Under the pieces are notes generated by a model. The model saw only the letters and a list, made by a program, of their open reading frames with translations. It searched no databases and was not told the origin of the DNA. A stretch of 64,000 bases of DNA from Rhea pennata (lineage: Eukaryota; Chordata; Aves; Rheiformes; Rheidae): the NCBI RefSeq assembly GCF_028389875.1, contig NC_084682.1, positions 5,404,001 through 5,468,000 on the forward strand. The letters run 5' to 3'. Positions within the stretch are counted from its first letter, which is position 1. Every line of letters begins with the position of its first letter. This document shows positions 24,879-33,912 of the stretch, piece by piece. The position numbers and the translations under genes were made by a program.

Positions 24879-27590
24879 TTTTGTAAAGTGAGAGAAGAGT
24901 AAGGGAGGTCTACAGTTGTGTAGGAAAAATGCTTTGGGATTACAACTGCCTGGAAAATAGTATATAAATATATTCCAGAATTCTCTGCCTATTTAATTAG
25001 TTTATTCAGCATCATTTTTTGACCAGCTTTTGCTTTTTTACACACATGCGTGTGTGTGTACATATAAATAAATGTGCCTTGCATGTGTGCTTAAACAAAA
25101 CTTGTAGAAGTAGTTTGTGAGCTGCTGCGGGACTTTGCATTAGGTAGCCAGGCTCCTGCCTCACCAAGCGTAATAACCATGCCCCGTCTACAGTCAAGGA
25201 TCTGTTAGCGTCTTGGTGACCCACGAAACCTGCTGTTGAAATGAGACTCTGGATAGTGGCTGTCTTACAGTTTGGGGAAAATGTCCTACGGGATGGCACC
25301 TTTCCTTTCTTAACGTGACCCATTTTCTGCGATTTTTGAGGAGAGTGGGGATGAGAGAAAGAGAATCTGCTTTGTTGTTCTCCTGCAGACAAAATATAAG
25401 CATTGCAATGCTCTGCCTACAAAACAAGTGAAGATCTGGAACCAGCTTGACTCTGGAGTTAATTCTCTGCAGAGGCTGGGAATGCCATTGTCCTGGGGAT
25501 TTATTCCCTTCCAGGTTGTGATTCTTGTTACTGTGGCTTTTTTTTTCTTTCATCTTTTTGCAAAGGAAAAAGAAAAGTAAACATGCCTTGCTTGAAGTTA
25601 ACAAAATAAAAATGCTTATGTTTGCAGTCAGTGACTCAGAACATGAAACTGTGCAATTCTTGTTTCTTCATCTTTCTCTCTGTCTCTGTCTCAACTCACT
25701 TGCCCTACTGTGTGGTTTCTGTTAGTTTTTCTGTAATTCTGCCACTGTAAATGTGAAAGCTTGCTTGCATTGTTTTTTAGAAATGCATTTTGCACACTCG
25801 AGTTTCGCTGAAGCTCCGTGAAAAGGTTAGTTTGAAGCAGATGAATAAAGCTATGCACATGTTTTGAAAGTTTAATTTGTGTCTCATTACCAGAAGTGAC
25901 TTATCTGCCCTCTTTTGCATTCCCGTGCTGTCATTGCCTACATTATCTTTACCATCTCGGAGGGTATGATGTAAGGTGACAGTTCTTTGCTGACAGCTGT
26001 AGCAGAAAACTGGCGCTTCTTGATTTTTAGTAGCCTCTCTTTCCTTTGCTTTCTCTGTATTTCTCTCTGTATATCTATATAAATACATATATTATTTTTT
26101 TATTTTAAAGAGCCTACTTTACTAATTGAATTGGGGGGGGGGGGTGCCGGCTTGCGTTTCAGATACACTTCATGCTATCGGATGAGCAAGTGCCCTTTTT
26201 TCCGCTCCCATGAGAATGTGGCCGTGGCGGTGCCCGTCAGCACCCCAGGCCGGCGTGCCGGCCGCGTGGTTCCCGGGCTGGCGCGGGGACGGGGCGCGCA
26301 GCACGGCCTGCTCTGCTCGCCCTGCTCCGAACTGCTCCGGCAGGGCCGGGCGAGCAGCCGGCTTCGTTGGCTTATTTGCAGGCTGATGGTGCAGGCTTGA
26401 GGTGTCTAACGGCCAAACAGCCGAGGGAAGCCCGACCAGTTTGCATCCGCACTGTGCGGCTAGAGGGAGAAGCGTTTGCGTTGTCCTCGCAGCGGGTGTA
26501 CGTACGCAGGGTGTAGTTCATGGCCTGCGGGGGCGGGGGGCTCCCTCTGGTCTCCAGGGCAAGGGCTTTATTTTGATTTTGTTTTCATGAGTTATGTGCA
26601 TTGGTTTGCAAATACCATCTTTGAAAACTTGTTGCTTAGCCCAGAGCCTTTGTGCAGAAGAGTCTGGATTTTGCGATGGGAGAAGTACCCCTGGCAGCTT
26701 TCTCCGTGTGTTCCCTTTGCCATGGCAGAAATTTGTACTAACTTTACAGCTTTTTTTCATACAGAACAGGGCTGCTTTTCTATCTACCATCACACGTGTA
26801 CTTACACACCTTCAGTCGCTCGGACGCCTCTGAAGGTCCTCAACTTGTTTACTTGGGGAGCGGATGCCCCTCTCTTCCCCTCCCCTGAATATTTCAGTGT
26901 TAATAGTGGCTGGGAGCACGGCTGCGCGCGTAGACTCCAAGCCGGGCTCGGGAGGTCTCTCGAGGCAGACCCGCAGGAGCGGGACGAAGGCTGGCTCTCG
27001 CGGCGGTCGCGGCCTCCCCTCCCGCCTCTGTCAAAAGTTCTCATTTCCATTCAGTTTCCTGGTGTGTGTTAAAATCACAGCAAGGGGTTGTGCTCTAGCT
27101 GCTCAGGAGCTGAATTACCTCTTACCTTCGGAGAGGGGCAGCCCCTCTTTGCTGTCGGTGTCGTAGTGTGCTACCACACAAAAACGGTAACGGTAGCTTG
27201 CATTTTTCTTCTCCCCTGCCCGATATTTCTGAATAGGTTAATACACTCTGTGTACCCGGCTGAAAACGTAGGCATTTTTCCGATCGTGGGAGGGTGGCTA
27301 GAAGAGTTAGTGTTATACCTGCTGTAGCTGTGTCTAGCACAGGCAGATGCGCTGGGATAGATGATGATGTCGCAGACTGTAAGGATAGGTAATGTCCATG
27401 AGCTGTAATGGCATGATGTATCTTTACTGATGATGTCATACTTCACACTAAATGTTTAAAAAATTACCTGAATTTCGTTTATTCTGCACCAACAGGTCTT
27501 CAAAATTTATCCAAATTTTATTATTTTATCAGGAAAAAAAATGTGTAGATCAAATACGTTAAGACAGACAATAAGTGATGTAAATTGTTG

Positions 27591-27596
27591 AATAAA
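27591..27596 (+). terminator. NUFIP2: Probable distal NUFIP2 poly(A) signal AATAAA
   Basis: The hexamer is followed within about 15-35 bp by a GT-rich stretch (TTGTGGGTGTCAGTGTG) that suits cleavage-factor binding. It is the last + strand signal before the convergent CRYBA1 3' end, leaving only about 500 bp between the two genes. Assignment to NUFIP2 rests on position and signal quality. Confidence 0.55.
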
Positions 27597-28148
27597 GATT
27601 TTAAAGATTGTGGGTGTCAGTGTGATTTTCTTCTGCACTCTTACAGAGCATCCCTTTGCTTCTTGGGGTGCTGCATGACCAGTGGCTCTACTTTCAGTCC
27701 TCAGACCTGCTGCCACTAACCAGAAAGCATACTAGAAATGCTGTGTATGCGGCTGCGTATGCATGAGCATCCAGTGGTGGGCACGGCTCGGCCTCACTGT
27801 TGGAAGGGTGGGTGCGTAGCAAAATGCCCTTTACCCTGAGGGAGGGAGAGGGAGGGCAGGGGAGAAAAGAAAGTGGTGTAGCTGCAGATCTGCAGTGAAT
27901 AACCGTTTTGCTGCTCAGTGTGAGCACTGCTGCAGGGTTGCGTGGCAGACAGCTGTGGCTCGAACTTGCCCTGGTGTAAGCTCTGCTGGACTTTAATCCC
28001 GCTTAATCTGAGCAACAAAGAGGGGGACCAGGCCCCTGATAGTGGCATGAAGCTTTGTGACTTCCCCTGAGCTCCCCGTGCTCCTCAATTCCAAAACTTC
28101 AACAGCAAATGAACACAAAGCACTGTCATACTTTTTCCTTCAGTCACA

Positions 28149-28154
28149 TTTATT
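28149..28154 (-). terminator. CRYBA1: CRYBA1 poly(A) signal
   Basis: TTTATT on the + strand reads AATAAA on the - strand, 170 bp beyond the CRYBA1 stop codon. This gives a 3'UTR of roughly 190 nt, short as expected for a crystallin mRNA. Confidence 0.85.
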
Positions 28155-28323
28155 GGCAATTGTGGCAGTTGGTACCATTTAGGAGTGTTGTTCCATAAGC
28201 AGTTGCAGTACAAGAAAGGGGTTGTTATTTCAGGAGGGGAGTATTAGCACCAAAAGGGAGCCGGTGAGCTTTAGAAACCTTGCAAAGATGTACTCGAAAG
28301 TGGGGAGCCAGGCGCTTGGGCAG

Positions 28324-31300
28324 CTACTGCTGGATGCGCCTGATGGATTGGATCTGGCATGTCTGGGCGTGTGAACCCCACTCTCTCCAGTGCTTGTAAT
28401 CTCCTCCGTGGTGGTCAGCCTCCAGGACATACTGGTAACCACGGTACCCAGGATACTGGTAGCAAACCCAGCTGGAAGAGACAGAGTTGTCAGGTGGCTG
28501 TAGTGGGAACAAGGGGCGAGCAAGAAGATTGTGTGATGTTCCCTGCTTCAGCAGCACTTAGTGCTAGGTTTTCCCATGTGCCCTTTTCCAGACCAGTGCC
28601 AGTTGCTAAGCCCAGATGCATTTACCCTTGTGGCCTTTTGCCAGTCACTTACGCGCCACACTGGATCTTCATGGAGCCCACTTCGTTATTGGCCCAGCCC
28701 ATGGCCTGCAGCGAGGGGTAGTCATCACTTAGCTCCCACTGGCGGCCGATGAAGTTGTCTTTCTCAAAGACAGTGATCTTGGATTCCTTATGATTCTGGG
28801 GTAGAAGAGTAGAGTGTGAGAGCGAGGCAGTACTCCATCCCTAGGTGTGGAAGGGGCACAAGGGTGGTTTCTGCCTTAAAATGTTTTGGAGGGGGGTCGC
28901 ACGGGGTTGTGTATGCAGCTGTGAAGAAGGGAGGTGTTCAGGCCCTTACGGCTGGGCTTTGCCAAATCCCAGATGTTGCACAGAGGTGCTCAGCAGGGCC
29001 AGGGCTCTGCATCTTTCAGTGTGGAGTGGTACCAGCATGTGCATCCAGGCTGGGAGCCTGGGCAGGGCAGGGAGGGGGTTGTCCTGGGATGTCTATGCAA
29101 CAGCTATGCTCTAGTTACCATTTTGGGATTGCTGTCCCTGGGCTCTGAGCTCCAGTCATGTATAACTGGCCCAGAAGTGCCTTTAAAAGTCTCAGAAAAA
29201 GGTAAAGCTGCACCAAATCCTGCAGAGCAGAGGGGGAAGAAATGAGACCACCCCAAGCAGCCTGTGCCACAGGGAAAGCATCTGGGATAGCTGCACGTTT
29301 GCCCTTCCTAATCGTGCCTTCCTAATCATGCCTGATGGGGTTGCCTGCGATGCTTTACTCTCCACCTGGTGTCAGAGATGTGAGAGCACAACCTGTCACG
29401 CAGGCAAACACCCCCTCCAGCCCCCTGCCTGGGTCTGCACTGGGGCAACAGAGGCAGCTGCAGCACAAAAACCTGGGGACGATTCCTGACCTGCCTGTGC
29501 CCATGGTGCTGCGCGGGCTGGGGAAGGTGCCGCAGCAAGCCCGGGAGCGAGTCCCCCCTCGGAGCCGGGGCACTCACAGCAGAGCAGATGGGGCGGAAGG
29601 ACATCAGGCGCTCAATGTGGTAGGCGTTGCTGCCGCTCCAGGCATCCCAGCGGGGGTACTCGCCCCTCTCCAGAGTGAACTGCTGCCCGCAGAAGCCGGT
29701 GTGCTCGTAACCAACCCAGCTGCAAAAACAGAGCAAGGCGTGCCAGGATTTCCTGCGCCACCTCCTCAGGGCTGGCACCAAGGCACAGATGTAGGTGCAA
29801 AGAGGAGGTCAGGATCTGGCCTCTGCCTGCAGGCCTGGTGCCCAGGGAGGAAACAAAGCGGTGCTGGATGTGAGCATAGCATCCAGGGAGTGTGTAACAG
29901 CCCGTGTGCTACATGGGAGGCACTTGCATGGCGAAGCGAGCATCCACCAGCTGTGGTAGGTGACCCGCGTCCCCCCTCGAAGGACCCAAGCTGCAAACCT
30001 TGACTGTTCACTTTCTCCCAATTGAGCTCCGTCATTACCTACACAGATCCATGTCACGTCAGGATCCCTGGCAGCTCAGGTTTCTTTCTCTCCTTATTTC
30101 TTGTTTCACATTTACATCGTGGCATAGCTGGCAACACCTGAATTCCTAATGCCCAAGCCAGGCAGAACGAATCTGGCTCTGGGCAGGGAAGGGAGCTGTT
30201 GCCTCTGCCCTACAGGACACCATAGCTTGCAGGTCCCAGTGCTCCCAGTGCTGCCCAGGCTGGGCACCCTGTGGAGCAGCAAGTCTCTCCTAGACATGTC
30301 CCCTTACATGGCCTGGGCACAGGACAGCTGGTGGCAGGCCACACGCAGCAGAACAGGGCGGGGGAGGCCGAAGGAGGATGGCAGACGTCTGTACAGCTCA
30401 CAGTCCTGTTTATAGGGTATGTGCAGTGCTAAGCGGCACATCCTCTCCAGGGAGAGCGAGAGGCTTGGAGGGCCTCCTGGCCCTGGACAAAACTCAGCCC
30501 CGATCCTGTGTCCCAGCCTGGGCCTCCCACCACACAAGGTGAACAGCCTGATTAGGAACACGTCAACTGGAGCAGTGAGCTGATTACAGCGTGAGCACGC
30601 ATGCTGCTGTAATCCCATTAGCATTACAAATCCTAAATATAGCAGTGCAAATCTATCTTGTCTGCTTCCCCAGTCCCAGCAGGATGTTTGCCGTGGGGAC
30701 AGCTCTTTACACAGCGTCTGGGAGCAGCTCAGGAGCTGCCTTGCCTGTTACAGGGAAGATTCTGGCACGCTGGGAGAACCCCCAGCTCTGCTCCGTACCC
30801 CTAAGTGGCCATGGGGGCCCAGGGCCTAGTGACTGGTCACAGCCCCATGCAGGCTGCAGGAAAGCACAGTGCAGCAGGAGCAGCAGGGAGAGCAAGGAGC
30901 AGAGCAGGGACGGGCCCTGGGGCAAAAAGGGCCATTTTTAGCCATGGTGCTCTGTGGAATTACGCAGGTGGATAGGGAACAGGCTGAGCTGAGTGGCCAA
31001 GAGCCACTCTCAGAGTCCTGACTTTTACTGCATCCTTGGGCAGCATCCATGCTGGACACTGGGGAGCTCCAAGCCTGGATGCTTGCAGACTGCAGGAGGC
31101 AGTTTGGGGTGATGCCAATGGCAATGCTGCCGTCCTCTGGCCCTATGTCTCTAGCGCCCATGTTTGTGCTGCCCAGGGCTGCCTGCTCTGCCCTTGCAGG
31201 GTGGGATTCATGTGCCTGGCTCCCTGCAGTAGGCTCCAGCTCTGTGGCATGAGGACAGCCAGCTCCACTCTGTGTTCAGGCACCCCTAGCCTCTGCCAGC

Positions 31301-32969
31301 CTGAGAGCTGCCCATCGGCAGCCCGCCTGGGAAAGCACTGCTGCCGCTGACGGCTGGGTACTCACGCGCCACTTTCCACCTTCAGGGAGCGGATGTTGTC
31401 GAAGCTGCACTCCATGATGTTTGGACAGGCTGAAGTGAACTCCATCCTCTTGCCCTGGAAGTTTTCTTGGTCATACACGGTGATCTGGAACAGAGAACGA
31501 GCTACCAAGTTGGCAACTGCCCAGCAGCTGCACCAGGTAATTTGGTGCCTCTTCAAGACAGAGGTTCATGCTCCATCCGTGGAAGAGCCAGTGGAGGCGG
31601 CACTGGGCACCCCTCCGGGCTGGATCGCAGCCCTGCATGCCTGTGCACTTCCCTGCAGTTCTGGGTCCACGGTACCCCGCCTGGGTGTTGAGGAAGCCAC
31701 ACGCCGGCCCCTACTCCGCTCTCCTGCTCGCCCCTATGGAGATCAGTTCCCGGGGCAGCGGTGCTGTCTGGAGAGAGGAGTGGAGCTGTTCTGGAACAGG
31801 CAGGTGGCAGAGCAGTGGCTGGCGGTTCTCCCGGCCTCTGTTCCAAATGCTCTAGGGCAAAGAGGATTAACTGGGGAAAGGGAGAGGGGGAACTCCCCAG
31901 GGGCTGTGGGGCTCTCCTCTCCAGCTCCAGGATTCGTCAGGGATTTGCCCCACTTGCAGGTGGGTTTCTCCTCTCCCTCTCAGTTCCCTCTGTGAGCTAA
32001 CCGTGTCCGTGGGGCTGTTGCCAGTCCGGGCTCCATCAGGGCTGCTCTCCACCATGCCCAGCACCTCGTTGGCCACACTCGTGCCTGGCTGGCCTGTGCC
32101 CACTCTGCCATATTCATTCGCTAAGCAGCACGGAAAAGCAGAGTGTGTGGCTTTCTGGGGCTGTTGCAACAACTGCCTGGCGCGGCACAACCAGGATGAG
32201 CAGGGGCACAGCCGGGCCAGGGTGCTGCAAAGAGGTTTATAAAATACCCGGGGGGGGGGGGGGAGGTTGAGCAGGCAGGAGGCAAGTTCCCATGGGCAGG
32301 GGACAGGCATGATTTGCTCCCTGCTGCCTCGCTCCCAGCCACGCAGCTTTCCCGGCCTGGCAGGGCTGCCTTCACCCCGGCGTTTCCCCTCCAGCTCATG
32401 CAGCGCAGTGGGAACGGGGGGAGCGGTGGGCGCGAGGACGTACCTTCCAGGGGCCCATGGGGACAGGCAGAGGGTTTGTCTGAGCCATCTTTGCTGCTGG
32501 GAAGGTGTCTGGAAGAGGAAGGAAAAGCAACAGCTCGTCTCGCGGAGCCAGGCCGGCTCCTTCGCAGGGTGCCTCTGCGCCCCCCCCTTCCCCCGGTCCG
32601 CGATGCGGCGGGAACGGCTCTGCCCCGCTGCTGTAGCACCCGCTTCGAGGGCAAAGCGCGTGAAACGAGGCGAGAAACGAGGTGGGCGGCAGATGGGCAG
32701 GACAGGGCGCTTGGCCGGCGCAGGGCTCGCAGGGGGCTGTTTTGGGACACTCCCGCAGCGGGGACCGGCCGGGCGAGAGCAGCCGAGGAGCCCGGGGCAG
32801 GCAGCGGCAGCTCCCCGGCCGTGCCTGGCGCCACGGGGTCTATCCCGGCAGGTATTTTTTCGCCCACCGGGCCAGGGCAGGAGGAGCGGGAAGGGACAAA
32901 ACGGAAGGGAGAAGTGAGAGCTCGTCGCCAGGACTCACCTAGCTCAGGCTGTACTGCTGCTTCGTCCAT
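28324..32969 (-). CDS. CRYBA1: CRYBA1, beta-A3/A1 crystallin (6 coding exons)
   Basis: Coding exons in transcript order are 32969-32939, 32508-32444, 31484-31366, 29719-29578, 28795-28653 and 28471-28324, all with GT/AG junctions. They give 215 aa, the same length as human beta-A3. Exons 1-2 encode the N-terminal arm. Exons 3-6 each encode one Greek-key motif ([76 protein letters not shown]), the classic one-exon-per-motif layout of beta-crystallins, and the product ends IQSIRRIQQ. It is a structural, refractive protein of lens fibre cells and forms beta-crystallin oligomers. A second in-frame ATG in exon 2 (32488-32486) yields the shorter A1 form. No frameshift or premature stop is seen, so the gene appears intact. 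The tail-to-tail arrangement with NUFIP2 fits vertebrate synteny. Confidence 0.98.
28472..28652 (-). other. CRYBA1: CRYBA1 intron 5
   Basis: A short intron between the third and fourth Greek-key exons. On the - strand the donor is GTAAGT at 28652 and the acceptor CTTCCAG ends at 28472. Nothing else was seen. Confidence 0.9.
28796..29577 (-). other. CRYBA1: CRYBA1 intron 4
   Basis: The intron lies between the two beta/gamma-crystallin domains. On the - strand the donor is GTGAGT at 29577 and the acceptor CTACCCCAG ends at 28796. No conserved element or RNA gene was recognised. Confidence 0.9.
29720..31365 (-). other. CRYBA1: CRYBA1 intron 3 with an AT-rich candidate element
   Basis: On the - strand the donor is GTGAGT at 31365 and the acceptor TTTTTGCAG ends at 29720. 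Most of it is GC-rich. At about 30575-30660 an AT-rich block holds several homeodomain-type motifs and an 8-bp inverted repeat (30583-30590 against 30606-30613), a candidate intronic regulatory element. Confidence 0.7.
31485..32443 (-). other. CRYBA1: CRYBA1 intron 2
   Basis: On the - strand the donor is GTACGT at 32443 and the acceptor TTCCAG ends at 31485. It contains a G homopolymer near 32251-32262. No other element was recognised. Confidence 0.85.
32486..32488 (-). other. CRYBA1: Internal start codon for beta-A1 crystallin
   Basis: This ATG (codon 18 of the A3 form) has A at -3 and G at +4, a strong Kozak context. The upstream ATG at 32969-32967 has T at -3. Production of beta-A3 and beta-A1 from one CRYBA1 mRNA by leaky scanning is established, and the sequence here has the expected weak-then-strong arrangement. 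Confidence 0.85.
32509..32938 (-). other. CRYBA1: CRYBA1 intron 1
   Basis: This intron is very GC-rich. On the - strand the donor is GTGAGT at 32938 and the acceptor CTTCCAG ends at 32509. No other feature was seen. Confidence 0.85.
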
Positions 32970-33210
32970 GTAATGTTTGCCGACTTCAGCGGCTCTGCTT
33001 TTATAGCGCCGCGCGGGCCGGGCCCCCGCGCCGGCGTTTGCGGAGCCGTCAGCACAATGCTTTTGCTCGCATTGTTCCCCTGATCCCCAGAGATTTCAGC
33101 CGCGCAGCCCCACGGTCCGAGCCACATTCTTGAAAAAAAAAAAAAATTGATAATAAAAATATCGGTGCGGCTGTTTGCACGGATAATCTTGGGCGCGAAT
33201 GACTCAACGG
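32970..33210 (-). promoter_or_regulatory. CRYBA1: CRYBA1 promoter with TATA box, Maf half-site and AP-1 site
   Basis: On the - strand a TATA box (TATAAAA) lies at 32999-33005. That puts transcription start near 32975 and leaves a leader of only a few nucleotides before the ATG. Upstream are a Maf half-site TGCTGAC (33048-33054) and a perfect AP-1 site TGAGTCA (33200-33206, about 225 bp upstream of the inferred start). The characterised chicken beta-A3/A1 promoter also uses a TATA box, Maf/Prox1-bound lens elements and an AP-1 site. Occupancy here is inferred. Confidence 0.8.
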
Positions 33211-33472
33211 TTTCACTGCTCTGGCACTTTCCAGGGCGGCGGCATCGTGCTGTCATGGGACGTGTGCCGGGGACCGGCATGGCGTGGGGCACAGCACCCT
33301 CAGCGTGACCGGCCGCCGGGGCGCCGCCGCCATCCTGCTCCCCCGTGGGCCGGCACGGCCGCGGCCTTGTGCCTTGCGCCAGCCCCTTCCTGCCCTCGGC
33401 GTGGCAGTGCCCAGTCCTCTGGCCCATGCGGAGCCACCGTGGCATGGGAACAGGCCCCAGAGGCCTTGGGCT

Positions 33473-33912
33473 GCATGGTAACCATGGCAACCAGGTGTCT
33501 CCAGGCCTAAGGCCACATTAGGCCACATGGTAACCACGGCAACCAGGTGCCCCTAGGCCTTAGGCTGCATTAGGCCACATGGTAACCATGGCAACCAGGT
33601 GTCCCCAGGCCTAAGGCCACTGTAGGCCTCATGGTAACCATGGCAACCAGGTGCCCCTAGGGCTTAGGCTGCATTAGGCCACATGGTTACCATGGCAACC
33701 AGGTGCCCCCAGGCCTAAGGCTGCATGGTAGTCATGTAAGCCAGGTGCTCCTAGGCCTTAGGCCGCATGGTAACCGTGGCAACCAGGTGTCCCCAGGGCT
33801 AAGGCCCTTAGTAGCCATGTAAGCCAGGTGCCCCAGGCTTTAGGCCATATTAGGCCGCATGGTTACCATGGCAACCATCCCCAGGCCTGCTGCATGGTTA
33901 CCATGGCAACCC
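33473..33912. repeat. 52-bp minisatellite carrying RFX/X-box motifs
   Basis: About eight head-to-tail units of roughly 52 bp lie between CRYBA1 and MYO18A, with shortened or degenerate copies toward the right end. Each unit contains a core of the type GTAACCATGGCAAC or GTTACCATGGCAAC, which fits the X-box consensus GTNRCCATRGYAAC bound by RFX factors. Exact matches are at 33478, 33582, 33634, 33686, 33862 and 33897, with single-mismatch copies at 33530 and about 33770. There are no spacers or associated genes of CRISPR type. Confidence 0.85.

Larger units (their letters stand above)
18941..27620 (+). other. NUFIP2: Probable long NUFIP2 3'UTR
   Basis: After the TGA at 18938-18940 the sequence is AT-rich and noncoding, with poly(A)-signal candidates at 20218-20223 and 27591-27596. 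From memory, human NUFIP2 has a 3'UTR of several kilobases, so the distal signal is a reasonable end. This is inference. The region also contains A-rich and TA-rich low-complexity tracts and, unexpectedly for a 3'UTR, CpG-rich patches at about 21510-22010, 22520-23250 and 26210-26340. Part of it may be intergenic rather than transcribed. Confidence 0.5.

Noticed and set aside
33473-33912. A CRISPR-like array
   Set aside because: Units are contiguous near-identical repeats without unique spacers, in a vertebrate genome. It is a minisatellite.
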